A stretch of DNA of 64,000 bases from Bordetella trematum (GCF_900078335.1 NZ_FKBR01000006.1:1-64000), one strand, 5' to 3'. Positions 1 to 9,629 are shown, counted from the stretch's first letter. Notes: generated by a model from the sequence alone, not told the origin. Translations and numbers: made by a program.

Positions 1-150
1 GCGGCCGCGGCCGCCGCCGCCCTGCAGGAGCAATCCCAGCAACTGGCCGAGGCGGTGGCGATATTCAAGCTCAGCGGGGGCGAAGTCATTGACGTGCCGA
101 GCGCGCAACTGGAAGGCAGCTACGGCCGCCCCATGGTGGCCCAGGGTTAA
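1..150 (+). CDS. methyl-accepting chemotaxis protein, C-terminal end (partial)
   Basis: The first 49 codons of the window are an open frame ending at TAA 148-150; the gene begins upstream. The peptide opens with an alanine run, continues LQEQSQQLAEAVAIFKL and ends in a short polar tail. This is how the cytoplasmic coiled coil of methyl-accepting chemotaxis proteins ends, where the helix bundle stops after the last methylation helix and a flexible tail follows. No NWETF-like CheR-tethering pentapeptide is visible at the C-terminus. A strong terminator follows at 206-235, so this looks like the last gene of its transcript. Which receptor it is cannot be told from the tail. Confidence 0.85.
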   Translation, partial: AAAAAAALQEQSQQLAEAVAIFKLSGGEVIDVPSAQLEGSYGRPMVAQG

Positions 151-171
151 GCCGTCCCGCACGGGAACACG

Positions 172-193
172 GCTGCCGCAGGCATGCGGCAGC
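172..193 (+). other. perfect stem-loop after the MCP gene
   Basis: A 9 bp perfect stem (GCTGCCGCA with TGCGGCAGC) closes a 4-base loop, starting 21 bases after the chemoreceptor stop codon. No T-run follows, so it is not a terminator on its own; it may protect the mRNA 3' end ahead of the real terminator at 206-235. Confidence 0.5.
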
Positions 194-205
194 GTTCAGA
201 TCGAT

Positions 206-235
206 GACGATCCGGGTAGGCCGGATCGTCTTTTT
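206..235 (+). terminator. Rho-independent terminator of the upstream MCP gene
   Basis: Perfect 10 bp stem GACGATCCGG / CCGGATCGTC with a 5-base loop (GTAGG), followed at once by TTTTT. It separates the upstream chemoreceptor from the Aer-like gene. Confidence 0.9.
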
Positions 236-286
236 CAATGCAGGTGACGGGCCTAGGCGCTCAAGATTCATGACAGGAGACAGCTC

Positions 287-1921
287 GTGCGTGTGAACCT
301 TCCTATCTATGATGTCGAAACCCGGCTGCGGGATGATCAGTATCTGATCTCGCGTACCGACACGAAGGGCCGCATCGTCTATGCCAACCCGGCATTTGTC
401 GAGGTCAGCGGCTTCGAACGCGATGAGTTGATGGGGAAGGCCCACAACATCGTGCGTCATCCCGACATGCCTTCGCAGGCCTTCGAGGATTTCTGGAACA
501 CCCTGCAGGCCGGCCGCTCCTGGCTGGGCGTGGTCAAGAACCGCCGCAAGGACGGCGGCTATTACTGGGTGCTGGCCAATGCCACGCCCATCTTCGAGGA
601 TGGCGAAGTGGTGGCCTACTCCTCGGTGCGGGTGCGCGCCAGCGACGAGCAGATCGAGCAGGCCGAGGAACTATACGCGCAGTTGCGCGAGAACCGCGCC
701 CGTGGCTGGCGCCTGAAGGGCGGGCAGCCGGTCTACACCGGCTGGCGGCGTTTGCTGCGCATGACCGTCGCGCCCCTGCGGCGCGGCGTGCGCGGGCGCA
801 TGCTGCGCTCGGCCTTGATATCGGGCGGCCTGTTCGGGGGCCTGGCCGGTTGGCTGCTGTACGAGAACTGGTCGGCGCTGAGTCCGCTTCAGGCCGGCCT
901 GGGGACCGGCGCCGCGGCGCTGGGGGTGCTGGCGATCCTGGTGGCGCAATGGCGCGCCGCGCGCGGCGTGCTGGGCCCGATGCACGAGGCGGCGGACATG
1001 GCGCGCCAGGTGGCCGCCGGCAACCTGACCACCCGCATGTTCTTCGATTCGCACGATGAAGTGGGCAGTCTGGCCTTTTCCCTGGACGTGATGCGCAAAA
1101 GCCTGATCGGCATTGCAAGCGATGTGCACGAAGGCATCGCCGGCACCGCGCGCGCCGCCATGGAAATCGAACAGGGCAATCAATCCCTGTCCCAGCGCAC
1201 CGAAGATCAGATGGCCTCGCTGCAGAACACGGCGGCCAGCATGCAGGAGATGACCTCCACCGTGCGCCAGAACGCCGATCATGCCCGGCAGGCCAATTCG
1301 CTGGCGGCCACCAGCATGCAGGTGGCGCGCCGGGGCGGCGAAGTGGTCGATCAGGTGGTGCATACCATGCACGGCATCTCCGACAGTTCGCGCCGCATCG
1401 CCGATATCGTCACCATCATCGAGGGCATCGCCTTCCAGACCAACATCCTGGCGCTGAACGCGGCGGTCGAGGCCGCGCGCGCCGGCGAGTCCGGCAAGGG
1501 CTTCGCCGTCGTGGCCGGCGAGGTCCGCAGCCTGGCGCAGAAAAGCGCTCAGGCGGCCCGCGAGATCAAGGACCTGATCGAGGACTCGGTACAGCGCGTC
1601 ACCGAAGGATCCTCGCAGGCCGAGCGCGCCGGCGCCACCATGCAGGAAATCGTCGAGGCGGTGCAGCGCGTTACCGACATCATCGGCGAGATCTCGGTGG
1701 CTTCGCAGCAACAGGCCAGCGGCATCGAGCAGATCGATCAGGCCGTCTCCGAAATGGACGGCATGACGGTGCAGAACAGCAGTCTGGTGCAGGAGCTGGG
1801 CGCGGCCGTGGCGCAACTGGGCGGCCAGTCGGCCACATTGCATGAAACCATCCAGGTCTTCCGGCTGGAGCGCGGCGCAGGATCCCCGGCGCCGATCGCG
1901 AACGTACGCCGTCTGTCCTGA
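287..1921 (+). CDS. aer: Aer-type PAS/HAMP methyl-accepting chemotaxis (aerotaxis) receptor
   Basis: 544 aa. Residues about 10-115 form a PAS domain of the Aer type (DTKGRIVYANPAFVEVSGF, then NIVRHPDMP), which in Aer holds FAD and senses redox or energy state. Two hydrophobic segments at about 174-194 and 202-222 make a membrane hairpin with almost no periplasmic loop, as in Aer. A HAMP linker (about 220-272) leads into the signalling bundle, whose hairpin tip (IEGIAFQTNILALNAAVEA, 378-396) contacts CheA and CheW. The GTG start at 287 is chosen because AGGAGA (275-280) sits 6 bases upstream and the PAS domain begins straight after it. Oxygen or energy taxis is inferred from family architecture; FAD binding is not proven by sequence. 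Confidence 0.88.
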   Translation: MRVNLPIYDVETRLRDDQYLISRTDTKGRIVYANPAFVEVSGFERDELMGKAHNIVRHPDMPSQAFEDFWNTLQAGRSWLGVVKNRRKDGGYYWVLANATPIFEDGEVVAYSSVRVRASDEQIEQAEELYAQLRENRARGWRLKGGQPVYTGWRRLLRMTVAPLRRGVRGRMLRSALISGGLFGGLAGWLLYENWSALSPLQAGLGTGAAALGVLAILVAQWRAARGVLGPMHEAADMARQVAAGNLTTRMFFDSHDEVGSLAFSLDVMRKSLIGIASDVHEGIAGTARAAMEIEQGNQSLSQRTEDQMASLQNTAASMQEMTSTVRQNADHARQANSLAATSMQVARRGGEVVDQVVHTMHGISDSSRRIADIVTIIEGIAFQTNILALNAAVEAARAGESGKGFAVVAGEVRSLAQKSAQAAREIKDLIEDSVQRVTEGSSQAERAGATMQEIVEAVQRVTDIIGEISVASQQQASGIEQIDQAVSEMDGMTVQNSSLVQELGAAVAQLGGQSATLHETIQVFRLERGAGSPAPIANVRRLS

Positions 1922-2071
1922 GCGACCTGCGGCCCGCCAGGCCGGCAATCCGGTGTGGGAACGGCAGGGCAGCCTGCCGCGCGGGGCCGGCCGATGTCGG
2001 GCCGGCCTAGCCCCTGCAGCCGCATCCGGGGTGCGCTGAGCGCCGCCTTGCGGCGTTTGCGGTGTTGCGGC

Positions 2072-2875
2072 TCAGCGTCCGGGCGACGCCGGGCTGGAGA
2101 ATCCGTTGGCCACTTCACTCATGGCGTGCAGGCCGCGCTGGAACAGATGCTCCAGGAAGGGGGCGGCATGGGGCAGCACGGCGGTCAGCACCAGCAGGCC
2201 GACGATCAGCATGATGGGGAAGCCCACCGCAAAGACGGTCAGCTGGGGCGCGGCGCGGTTGAGGATGCCCATGGCAAGGTTGATGGTCAACAACGCGCAG
2301 ATCAGGGGCAGGGCGAGCAACAGGCCGCTGGTGAAGACCACGCCGCCCCATTGCACCAGCACGCCCCAGCCTTCGCGGTGCATGACGCCGGGGCTGAGCG
2401 GCAGGACGTCGAAACTGCGCACCAGGGCGGCCAGCACCAGCAGGTGGCCGTCCAGCGCCAGAAATACCAGCATCGCCAGGATGTTCAGCAGCCGCGACAG
2501 CACGGCGGTGTTGGAGCCGGTGGCCGGATCGAAGAACGAGGCGAACGACAGGCCCATCTGCAGGCCGATGTATTCCCCGGCCGTTTGCACGGCGGCGAAG
2601 ACCAGCCGCATCGTGAAACCCATGGCCACGCCGATGAGCACCTGCTGCGCGAGCAGCAGCAGGCCTTCGTAGCTGCTGGGCGGCACCGGCGGCAAGGCCG
2701 GCAGGCCGGGGGCGATGGCGGCGGTGAGCACAAAGGCCAGGCCGATCTTCACCTTGATGGGAATGGCCGATTCCGAAAACAGCGGCGCGGTGCCCACCAG
2801 GGCGAGCAGGCGCACGAAAGGCCAGAGGAACTGCGCCATCCAGCCGTTGAGCTGCTCGATGGTGACCTGCAGCAC
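2072..2875 (-). CDS. fliR: flagellar export gate protein FliR
   Basis: 267 aa, very hydrophobic, with about six transmembrane segments and the family pattern LWPFVRLLALVGTAPLFSES near the N-terminus. FliR joins FliP and FliQ in the helical export gate inside the MS ring, through which rod, hook and filament subunits leave the cell. It is the last gene of the fliF-to-fliR operon and starts with GTG 3 bp past the fliQ stop. A GC-rich hairpin overlapping its stop codon (arms GCTGAGC 2035-2041 and GCTCAGC 2070-2076) lies between it and the convergent aer gene but has no T-run. Confidence 0.95.
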   Translation of the reverse strand: MLQVTIEQLNGWMAQFLWPFVRLLALVGTAPLFSESAIPIKVKIGLAFVLTAAIAPGLPALPPVPPSSYEGLLLLAQQVLIGVAMGFTMRLVFAAVQTAGEYIGLQMGLSFASFFDPATGSNTAVLSRLLNILAMLVFLALDGHLLVLAALVRSFDVLPLSPGVMHREGWGVLVQWGGVVFTSGLLLALPLICALLTINLAMGILNRAAPQLTVFAVGFPIMLIVGLLVLTAVLPHAAPFLEHLFQRGLHAMSEVANGFSSPASPGR

Positions 2876-2878
2876 GGT

Positions 2879-3148
2879 CTAGGAAACCAGCATGGGAATG
2901 CCGCCGATGAGCTGGCGGATGTAGTCGACCAGCATATCGATCAGCCAGGGACCCAGCAGCACCAGCACGCCACACATGGCCAATAGCTTCGGGATGAAGG
3001 ACAGCGTCATCTCGTTGATCTGGGTGGCAGCCTGGAAGATGGCGATGGCCAGGCCGACCACGAGCGTCACCAGCAGCAGCGGCCCGGCCAGCGCCAGGGC
3101 GACTTTCATGGCCTGGTAGGCCATGGTCATGACGGTTTCGGCAGTCAT
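2879..3148 (-). CDS. fliQ: flagellar export gate protein FliQ
   Basis: 89 aa, the usual length, with two hydrophobic helices (ALALAGPLLLVTLVVGLAIA near residue 17, then LLAMCGVLVLLGPWL) and the conserved FQAATQINEMTLSFIPK linker between them. FliQ subunits pack round the FliP-FliR core of the export gate. The gene lies 16 bp after fliP and 3 bp before fliR, consistent with co-translation. Confidence 0.96.
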   Translation of the reverse strand: MTAETVMTMAYQAMKVALALAGPLLLVTLVVGLAIAIFQAATQINEMTLSFIPKLLAMCGVLVLLGPWLIDMLVDYIRQLIGGIPMLVS

Positions 3149-3164
3149 TGTGCGGGATTCCGGG

Positions 3165-3932
3165 TCACAGATAGAAGCTCTTGGCCAGCGAACCCAACAG
3201 CAGGTTCCAGCCGTCGGCCAGCACGAACAGCATCAGCTTGAACGGCAGCGATACCGTGACCGGCGGCACCATCATCATGCCCAGCGCCATGAGCACGCTG
3301 GCCACGACCAGGTCGATGATCAGGAACGGAATGAAAATGGTGAAGCCGATCTGGAAGGCGGTCTTCAGCTCGCTGGTGATGAAAGCCGGAATGAGGATGC
3401 GCATCGGCACGGCCTGGGGGTCTTCGATCTTGCCCTGGTTGGACAGATCGGCGAACAGCGCCAGGTCGGTCTCGCGGGTCTGGTGCAGCATGAAGCCATG
3501 CAGCGGCTTGGCCGCCCGTTCGACGGCCGCCTCGAAGGTGATGCTGCCCTGGCTCAGCGGCTGGTAAGCCTCGGTGTAAATGCTGTCGAACACCGGCGAC
3601 ATGGTGTAGAACGTCAGGAACAGCGCCAGGCCCACCAGCACGTGGTTGGGGGGAGACATTGCCGTCCCCATGGCGCTGCGCAGCAGGCCCAGCACGATGA
3701 TGATGCGGGTGAAGCCCGTCATCATCAGCAGCGCGGCTGGCAGGAAGGACAGCGAGGTCATCAGCAGCAGGGTCTGCATGCTGAGCGAGTAGGTCTGCGA
3801 GCCGCCCGGCCCCGGGGTCGCGGTCAGCGCGGGCAGGGCGGCCTGGGCCAGTGCGGCGCCTGGCGCCAGCAGCAGGGCGGCCAGGGCGGCAAGCCCGAGA
3901 CGGGGCAAATACGAAGAAAAAGCAGCGGTCAT
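3165..3932 (-). CDS. fliP: flagellar export gate protein FliP
   Basis: 255 aa. It has a cleavable signal peptide, usual for FliP (hydrophobic core around [18 protein letters not shown]), then the four-helix membrane protein with family hallmarks: [20 protein letters not shown]-like run near residue 58, [20 protein letters not shown], and a C-terminal [20 protein letters not shown]. Five FliP copies with one FliR and four FliQ form the export channel. FliO, encoded 19 bp upstream, stabilises FliP during assembly in other bacteria. Confidence 0.96.
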   Translation of the reverse strand: MTAAFSSYLPRLGLAALAALLLAPGAALAQAALPALTATPGPGGSQTYSLSMQTLLLMTSLSFLPAALLMMTGFTRIIIVLGLLRSAMGTAMSPPNHVLVGLALFLTFYTMSPVFDSIYTEAYQPLSQGSITFEAAVERAAKPLHGFMLHQTRETDLALFADLSNQGKIEDPQAVPMRILIPAFITSELKTAFQIGFTIFIPFLIIDLVVASVLMALGMMMVPPVTVSLPFKLMLFVLADGWNLLLGSLAKSFYL

Positions 3933-3951
3933 GGCGGGAGGCGGCGGCCGG

Positions 3952-4260
3952 TCAGGAGCGCTTGAGCGCCTGGCCCAGTACCTGCGCGAACGCGGCCGGC
4001 TCAGGGGCCTGTCCGGCGGGCAGGGTGTGCAGCGTGGTGATCTGGCCGGGCGTCACACCCAGCACCAGCCAGGTCTGTTCGACTTCGACGATCACCACGC
4101 GCTGGCGCGGCCCCAGACTCTGGGAGGCAATCTGACGCAACAGCGGACCGCCGGCGCGCCGGCCCAGGCCCGCGCGGCGTGCCAGCCAGCCGGCCGCCAG
4201 GATGGCGGCCAGCACCAGCAGCAGGCCGATGATCATGCGCGTCAGGCTGGCGTCCGGCAT
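3952..4260 (-). CDS. fliO: flagellar assembly protein FliO
   Basis: 102 aa: a short N-terminus, one transmembrane helix (about 9-27, [19 protein letters not shown]), then a cytoplasmic beta-rich part ([20 protein letters not shown]) typical of FliO/FliZ proteins. FliO is a facilitator of FliP complex formation and is poorly conserved, so position between fliN and fliP supports the call as much as sequence does. It starts 4 bp after the fliN stop. Confidence 0.88.
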   Translation of the reverse strand: MPDASLTRMIIGLLLVLAAILAAGWLARRAGLGRRAGGPLLRQIASQSLGPRQRVVIVEVEQTWLVLGVTPGQITTLHTLPAGQAPEPAAFAQVLGQALKRS

Positions 4261-4264
4261 GGTG

Positions 4265-4801
4265 TCAGCGGCGGTTGTTCAGGCGATTGATGCGTTCGGA
4301 CGGGGTGATGATGTCCGTCAGGCGGATGCCGTACTTTTCCTCGACCACGACCACTTCGCCCTGGGCGATCAGATAGCCATTGACGAAGATGTCCATCGGC
4401 TCGCCAGCCAGGCCGTCGAGCTCGACCACCGAACCCTGGCCCAGTTGCAGCAGGTTCTTGATGGTCAGGCGGGTGCGGCCCAGTTCGACCGTCAGCTGGA
4501 CCGGCACGTCCATGATCATGTCGATATCGTTGACGCCTGCGCCGCCTTTCTGGTCCAGAGGCTTGAAGACGGCCTGGCCGGCAGGCTGGGCCTGGGGCGG
4601 CGTCGGCTGCGCGGCGGCCGGGGGCGTGTCGGCGGGCTGCGCGGCCGCCTGCTGTTCAGCCATGGCGCTGGCCCAGTCATCTTCGGCCCGCAGGCCGTCG
4701 GCCTGGGTGGCGGGCGCCGCGCCGCGTGCCTGTTCGGCCAGTGCGTCGGCCCAGTCGTCAACTGCGCTGCCGGCGTCCGGCCGCTGGGTGTTGTCATTCA
4801 T
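4265..4801 (-). CDS. fliN: flagellar motor switch protein FliN
   Basis: 178 aa from ATG 4801 (MNDNTQRPD). Upstream in-frame codons only read the end of fliM, so this start, overlapping the fliM stop by 8 bp, is preferred. The C-terminal 80 residues are the conserved SpoA/FliN domain (IMDVPVQLTVELGRTRLTIK, then QGEVVVVEEKYGIRLTDIIT). The N-terminal 85 or so residues are an acidic Ala/Pro/Gln-rich tail, longer than in E. coli FliN (137 aa) but common in betaproteobacteria. FliN builds the lower C-ring with FliM and also docks the FliH-FliI export complex. Confidence 0.95.
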   Translation of the reverse strand: MNDNTQRPDAGSAVDDWADALAEQARGAAPATQADGLRAEDDWASAMAEQQAAAQPADTPPAAAQPTPPQAQPAGQAVFKPLDQKGGAGVNDIDMIMDVPVQLTVELGRTRLTIKNLLQLGQGSVVELDGLAGEPMDIFVNGYLIAQGEVVVVEEKYGIRLTDIITPSERINRLNNRR

Positions 4802-5798
4802 GGTCGGAAGCCTCGTGGATATCGTCTTGATTGAGCATGTTCTGCACGCGCAGCGCGTAGCGTCCGTTGAAGACGCCATAGCCGCACTCCATCAACGGCA
4901 CGCCGTCGACATGGGCAGTCAGGGTTTGGGGGATGTCCAGCGGCAGCACATCGCCGGGCTTGAGGTTCATCAGCATGCCGATGGTCGCCGGGATGCGGCC
5001 GAACTCGGCCACCAGGTCGATGTCGGCGCTGCGCACCTGCCGCGAAAGCTGTTGCGCCCAGCGCTGGTCCACCTCTTCGAGCGCGGTGTCCTGCAATGGC
5101 CGGGTGAGCAGGTCGCGCACCGGCTCGATCATGGAATAGGGCAGGCAAATGTTCAGGTCGCCGCCAGTGGCCCCGAACTCGATATGGAAGGATGACACGA
5201 CCACCACTTCGTTGTTGCCGGTGATGCTGGCAAACTTGGTGTGCATCTCCGAACGCACATACTCGAATTCGATCGGGTAGACGGGCTCCCAGGATTTGCC
5301 GTAGCTCTCCAGGGTCAGGTTGAGCAGACGGCGGATGATGCGCTGCTCGGTGGTGGTGAAGTCGCGACCCTCGACGCGTGTGTGATAGCGGCCATCTCCG
5401 CCGAACAGGCTGTCGATCACCAGGAACACCAGGCTGGGGTCGTAGGTGAACAGCGCCGTGCCGCGCAGCGGTTTCATCTGAATCATGTTCAGATTGCTGG
5501 GTACCGGCAGATTGCGCTCGAAGTCGGCGTACTTGAGGATCTTGATCGACCCGACCGTGATATCGGCGCTGCGCCGCATGAAGTTCAACAGCACGTGGCG
5601 CATGGTGCGCGCAAAACGTTCGTTGATCAGCTCCAGCGTTTGCATGCGGCGGCGCACGACGCGGTCGGGCGAACTCAGGTCATAGGCGCGCGGGCCTTCC
5701 TGCTCGTTCGGCTGGCGTTGCTTGTCGTCGCTTTCGCCGGTGACGCCTGCCAACAGGGCGTCGACTTCGTCCTGGGAAAGAAATGACTCGTAGGCCAT
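4794..5798 (-). CDS. fliM: flagellar motor switch protein FliM
   Basis: 334 aa, the family length. The N-terminus SFLSQDEVDALLAGV is the conserved CheY-P binding peptide, so this switch can answer chemotaxis signals. The middle domain (RMQTLELINERFARTMRHVL, then DPSLVFLVIDSLFGGDGRY) binds FliG, and the C-terminal SpoA domain (LKPGDVLPLDIPQTLTAHVD) pairs with FliN. The gene begins 2 bp past the fliL stop and overlaps fliN by 8 bp. Confidence 0.97.
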   Translation of the reverse strand: MAYESFLSQDEVDALLAGVTGESDDKQRQPNEQEGPRAYDLSSPDRVVRRRMQTLELINERFARTMRHVLLNFMRRSADITVGSIKILKYADFERNLPVPSNLNMIQMKPLRGTALFTYDPSLVFLVIDSLFGGDGRYHTRVEGRDFTTTEQRIIRRLLNLTLESYGKSWEPVYPIEFEYVRSEMHTKFASITGNNEVVVVSSFHIEFGATGGDLNICLPYSMIEPVRDLLTRPLQDTALEEVDQRWAQQLSRQVRSADIDLVAEFGRIPATIGMLMNLKPGDVLPLDIPQTLTAHVDGVPLMECGYGVFNGRYALRVQNMLNQDDIHEASDHE

Positions 5799-5800
5799 GC

Positions 5801-6382
5801 TTATTGCACCACGAAGGCCGTGAACAGAACGTCGGTGACGTACTGCCCGTCAGGCAGGGGCGCGAACGGCCTGTTGATGCTGGCCTGCAGGGCCTTGGCC
5901 ATCGCCAGCTTGCCGTCGAGCGACTGCACCACCTGCGGCTTCTGCGAAGACAGCACCATCAGCACGCGATTGCGGACCTCCGGCATGTAGCGCTCGATGC
6001 GCTGGCGGCTCTGGTCATCGCTCACGCGCAGGGTCAGGCCCAGATGCAGGATGCGTTCATTGTCACCGTCGCTGAGCGTCACGGTGAACGCTTCCAGCGG
6101 GATGAAGATGGGCGCCGGCACGACCGCCGGCTGGGCCGGAGGCGGCACGAAAGTGGTCGGCATCGCTCCCGTCATCTGCCCCGGGGCCTGGCCAGGGCCC
6201 TGGTTCTGGCCGACGCCCAGCTGCACCGCATACTGCTGCTGTTGCTGGTAGCGCGACAGGAAGTACCAGGTGCCCGCCACGCTGGCCACGACCACGATCA
6301 ACAGGAGCAGGAGCGCCAGCACGATGCGCAGCAGCTTGCCGGAGCCGCCGGCGGGTGCGGTGGAGGATTTGTTAGTGGCCAT
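5801..6382 (-). CDS. fliL: flagellar basal body protein FliL
   Basis: 193 aa. A short basic cytoplasmic start is followed by one transmembrane helix (about 20-40, LLRIVLALLLLLIVVVASVA), a Gln/Pro-rich linker and the periplasmic FliL domain (IFIPLEAFTVTLSDGDNERI, then LHLGLTLRV). FliL forms rings round the stator units and supports their torque. It is the first gene after a 138 bp gap following fliK, the largest gap inside this operon, so an internal promoter is possible although I could not recognise one. Confidence 0.93.
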   Translation of the reverse strand: MATNKSSTAPAGGSGKLLRIVLALLLLLIVVVASVAGTWYFLSRYQQQQQYAVQLGVGQNQGPGQAPGQMTGAMPTTFVPPPAQPAVVPAPIFIPLEAFTVTLSDGDNERILHLGLTLRVSDDQSRQRIERYMPEVRNRVLMVLSSQKPQVVQSLDGKLAMAKALQASINRPFAPLPDGQYVTDVLFTAFVVQ

Positions 6383-6520
6383 CGGTATTGGTGTGTCGGG
6401 GCGAGGCGCCGGGGTTGATCGAAACCGGTTGATTCTGCCCCAAGTCGCGCTGCCCCAGGCAGGCGAAAAACAGGGCGAAAGCAGGGTATCTCAGGCTATT
6501 GCCGCCAAAGCGGGGCGCGC

Positions 6521-7729
6521 TCAGGCATAGGTATTGACCAGTCCGTCGTGGTGTACGGCCTTGCGGGCGGCGGCAATGGTCTGCGGAAGGGCTTCCGGCG
6601 TGTCCGGCACGCTGCCGGAAGCCGTCGCCGTGGGCGCACCGTTGCCTTGCTGTTGCCGGGGCTGCTCCTGGCTGCCCACATCGGCCTGGCCCAGGGCGAT
6701 ACCGGCCTCGGCCAGCGCCTGCTGCAGTTGGGGCAGGGCGGATTCCACCGCCTGGCGTACGCTGGCATGGGCCGAGACGAAGCTGGCGCTTGCCACGCCG
6801 TCATGCAGGCTGAGCGTCACGCGCAGCGGCCCCAGATCGGGTGGATCCAGGCGCAGCTCGGCCGTATGCGTGCCGTGTTGTGCCGCGACGCTGAAACGGG
6901 TGACTTCGCGACCCAGTTCATTGCCCCACTGGCTCGCGCCGACCGGCAAGGCAAGCTGCATCGCTGGCGTGGCGGGGGTGGCGATGGGCGCCGACGGCGT
7001 GGCCGCGAAGAAGCCGGCCTGGCCCATCGCCGGCAGCATATCGGGGGTGTCGCGCTCACGGGGAGCTGGCGCTGCGTTGAGCGTCTCGGTCGCCGGCTGG
7101 GCGGGCGGCAAGAGCGCAGTCAGCCCGGGGCCGGGCGGCAGGGCCGCCGCCGGCAGAGATTGTTCTGAGGCCTGAGGCGGCGCCGGCTCAGGCGGCAGGC
7201 GCAGGGTCGGCCCGGTGGCGGCGGGCGTCGCCGGCATGGCGGGCGTCATGGCCAGGTCTGCAGGCGCCAACGGGGGAGCTGGCGGCGCCGGTCGGGCCGC
7301 CGTGGCCTGCGGCAGGACCGGCTGCGGCGTGGCGGCGGCTGCCGTCGTTGCCCGCATCTGCGCCTGCAGGTCGGCTGCCTGGCTGGCGATTTCCAGGGCC
7401 TGTTGCGGCAGGGCCGGTGCCAGGTCGCCCGGCGCGGGTAGGGCCACGGCCTCGACGGGCAGCGCCAGCACCGGCGTCTCCGCGGGCAGCGTCTGGGGCG
7501 TCAGGGGCGCGTCGCTGTCGTCCGTGCCCGTGTCCGCCCGGGCGGGGAGCGTGCCGGTTGCGGTCGCCGGGGTGGGCGTGCGCGGGGCGCTGCTGTCTTG
7601 CTGGCGAGCCAGCGTCTGGGCAAAGCCGTCGCGCTTGTCGCGCGCAGCGGCCGTGTTGTTGGAGGCGGCAGCATTGCCCGGCGTGGGCGCGGCGTTGGCC
7701 AGAGGGATCGGCAAGGCGGGACTGGTCAT
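6521..7729 (-). CDS. fliK: flagellar hook-length control protein FliK
   Basis: 402 aa. The N-terminal 250 or so residues are low-complexity Ala/Pro/Gln, the disordered ruler part of FliK. The C-terminal Flg_hook domain is recognisable (HTAELRLDPPDLGPLRVTLS, then VRQAVESALPQLQQALAEAG), followed by a Gln-rich tail. FliK is secreted while the hook grows and signals FlhB to switch export from hook to filament subunits. It lies 9 bp after fliJ in its usual place. A second FliK-like gene exists at 14387-15583; this copy matches the canonical domain better. Confidence 0.93.
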   Translation of the reverse strand: MTSPALPIPLANAAPTPGNAAASNNTAAARDKRDGFAQTLARQQDSSAPRTPTPATATGTLPARADTGTDDSDAPLTPQTLPAETPVLALPVEAVALPAPGDLAPALPQQALEIASQAADLQAQMRATTAAAATPQPVLPQATAARPAPPAPPLAPADLAMTPAMPATPAATGPTLRLPPEPAPPQASEQSLPAAALPPGPGLTALLPPAQPATETLNAAPAPRERDTPDMLPAMGQAGFFAATPSAPIATPATPAMQLALPVGASQWGNELGREVTRFSVAAQHGTHTAELRLDPPDLGPLRVTLSLHDGVASASFVSAHASVRQAVESALPQLQQALAEAGIALGQADVGSQEQPRQQQGNGAPTATASGSVPDTPEALPQTIAAARKAVHHDGLVNTYA

Positions 7730-7738
7730 GGCAGAGCC

Positions 7739-8185
7739 TTAAAAACCGGCCCGGCGATGCGCCAGGCGGGCGGAGATTTCGTCATTGGCGCGCTGCTCGC
7801 GGCGCGCTTCGGTCAGGGCGCGTGAACGCGCATCGCGTTGGGCCAGGGTGTCGAAGGAGTTGAGCCGGCGCTTTTCCTGCTGCCAGTGCAGGCGCGCCTG
7901 GGCCAGCTGCTGTTCGGCCTGGTGCAAGACGTTGTATTGCTGGCGTATGGCGTCATCCAGGGTGTTGATGAAGCGCTGGTAGTTCTGGCAATCGGCGGCC
8001 GACATGCCGGCGAGCATGGCGTCCTGCAGGCGCTTCAGGTAATCCTGCCGGTAATCCTGCAGCATTTCGAGCTGCTGGCCGGCGCGCGCGTGTTCGGCGC
8101 TCAGACGGCCCAGTTCGCGCGAGGCGGCATCGGTGCTGTCCTGCGCCAGGCCGATGAGCATATCCAGCGGCAGTTGACTAGGCAT
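7739..8185 (-). CDS. fliJ: flagellar export chaperone/ATPase stalk protein FliJ
   Basis: 148 aa from ATG 8185 ([15 protein letters not shown]); a longer reading frame would start inside fliI in an unrelated sequence. The protein is almost entirely a charged alpha-helical coiled coil (for example [20 protein letters not shown]), the normal FliJ build. FliJ inserts into the FliI hexamer like the gamma stalk of F-ATPase and links it to FlhA. The start overlaps the fliI stop (TAG 8178-8180) by 8 bp. Confidence 0.93.
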   Translation of the reverse strand: MPSQLPLDMLIGLAQDSTDAASRELGRLSAEHARAGQQLEMLQDYRQDYLKRLQDAMLAGMSAADCQNYQRFINTLDDAIRQQYNVLHQAEQQLAQARLHWQQEKRRLNSFDTLAQRDARSRALTEARREQRANDEISARLAHRRAGF

Positions 8186-9629
8186 GAGCGTCTCCGAGGG
8201 CGAAAGTGGCGCGTAGGATTTCCTGCGCATCGGCGTAGCTCACGCTCTCGCCGATGTTCTGCTGCAGAAAAGCCTCCAGGCGCGGATAGCGCGCGATGGC
8301 TTCGTCCAGCTGGGGGTCGGCGCCGGCGACATAGGCTCCCACGGAGATCAGGTCGCGGTTGCGCTGGTAGCGTGACAGCATCTGCTTGAAGCGTCGCACC
8401 AGGTTGAACTGCTGCGGCGGGATGAGCGACGTCATGGCGCGCGAGATCGAGGCTTCGATGTCGATGGCCGGGTAGTGCCCGGCTTCGGCCAGCTGGCGCG
8501 ACAGCACGACGTGGCCGTCCAGGATGGCGCGGGCTGAGTCGGCGATCGGATCCTGCTGGTCATCGCCTTCGGCCAGCACGGTATAGAAGGCCGTGATGGA
8601 GCCGGCTTTGCCGTCCGGCCCCGGAGCGCCCATGCCGGTGCGCTCGACCAGCGCCGGCAGCTTGGCGAACACCGATGGCGGATAGCCCTTGGTGGCCGGC
8701 GGCTCGCCGATGGCCAGCGCGATCTCGCGTTGCGCCATGGCGTAGCGGGTGAGCGAATCCATGATCAGCAACACATCCAGGCCCTGGTCGCGGAAGTACT
8801 CGGCCAGACGGGTGGCGTAGGCGGCCCCCTGCAGGCGCAGCAAGGGCGACACGTCAGCCGGCGCGGCCACGACGACCGCGCGCGCCAGGCCTTCGGCGCC
8901 CAGGTTGTGCTCGATGAATTCCTTGACTTCGCGGCCGCGCTCGCCGATCAGCCCGACCACGATGACGTCGGCCCGCGTGTAGCGGGCCATCATGCCCAGC
9001 AGCACGCTCTTGCCCACCCCGGAGCCGGCAAACAGCCCCATGCGCTGGCCGCGCCCGACGGTGAGCAGGCCGTTGATGGCGCGCACGCCGACATCCAGCA
9101 CCGAATCGATCGGCGCACGCGACAGGGGGTTGATGGGCTGGGCCGCCAGGGGCGCGAGTTGCGCTCCGACCAGCGGGCCCAGACCGTCCAGGGGGCGGCC
9201 GGCGCCATCGACCACCCGCCCCAGCAGGGCATTGCCGACCGGCAGGTGGCGGCCCAGCTGGGGCTGGGCGTTGCCATTGAGCTCGGCTTTGCGGGGCAGC
9301 GGAATCGCCTGCTGTACGGCGGGTTCGGCCGGTACCACGCGAGCGCCGGGCGGCAGGCCGGAAATATCCGCCTGCGGCATGAGGTACAGCGTATTGCCAT
9401 CGAAGCCGACCACTTCGGCATCGGCCCAGTAGTCATGGCCGCGCGCGATTTCGATACGGCAGGCCGCAGCAACCGGCAGACGCAGGCCCGTGGCGTGCAA
9501 CACCAGGCCGGTGGCCCGCGTGATGCGTCCGGTCGCCAGCGTCGGCTCGATCGAGGCGGCCCGGATCGAGCCGATCTGCAGCTGGGTGCGCCAGCGTTCG
9601 ATCACCGGTACGGCAGGCGGCGTACTCAT
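8178..9629 (-). CDS. fliI: flagellum-specific ATPase FliI
   Basis: 483 aa. F1-beta-like type III export ATPase with Walker A AGSGVGKS at 201-208, the downstream [15 protein letters not shown] block, and the Walker B region [20 protein letters not shown]. The N-terminal beta-barrel (about 25-110) and C-terminal helical bundle are both present. FliI energises loading of export substrates at the FlhA-FlhB platform together with FliH and FliJ. Its ATG overlaps the fliH stop codon in an ATGA arrangement (9626-9629). Confidence 0.97.
   Translation of the reverse strand: MSTPPAVPVIERWRTQLQIGSIRAASIEPTLATGRITRATGLVLHATGLRLPVAAACRIEIARGHDYWADAEVVGFDGNTLYLMPQADISGLPPGARVVPAEPAVQQAIPLPRKAELNGNAQPQLGRHLPVGNALLGRVVDGAGRPLDGLGPLVGAQLAPLAAQPINPLSRAPIDSVLDVGVRAINGLLTVGRGQRMGLFAGSGVGKSVLLGMMARYTRADVIVVGLIGERGREVKEFIEHNLGAEGLARAVVVAAPADVSPLLRLQGAAYATRLAEYFRDQGLDVLLIMDSLTRYAMAQREIALAIGEPPATKGYPPSVFAKLPALVERTGMGAPGPDGKAGSITAFYTVLAEGDDQQDPIADSARAILDGHVVLSRQLAEAGHYPAIDIEASISRAMTSLIPPQQFNLVRRFKQMLSRYQRNRDLISVGAYVAGADPQLDEAIARYPRLEAFLQQNIGESVSYADAQEILRATFALGDAHA

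Noticed and set aside
2035-2076. Hairpin at the end of fliR as a terminator
   Set aside because: Arms pair (GCTGAGC/GCTCAGC with an inner CGCCGC/GCGGCG) but no T-run follows on either strand, so it is mentioned only in the fliR entry.
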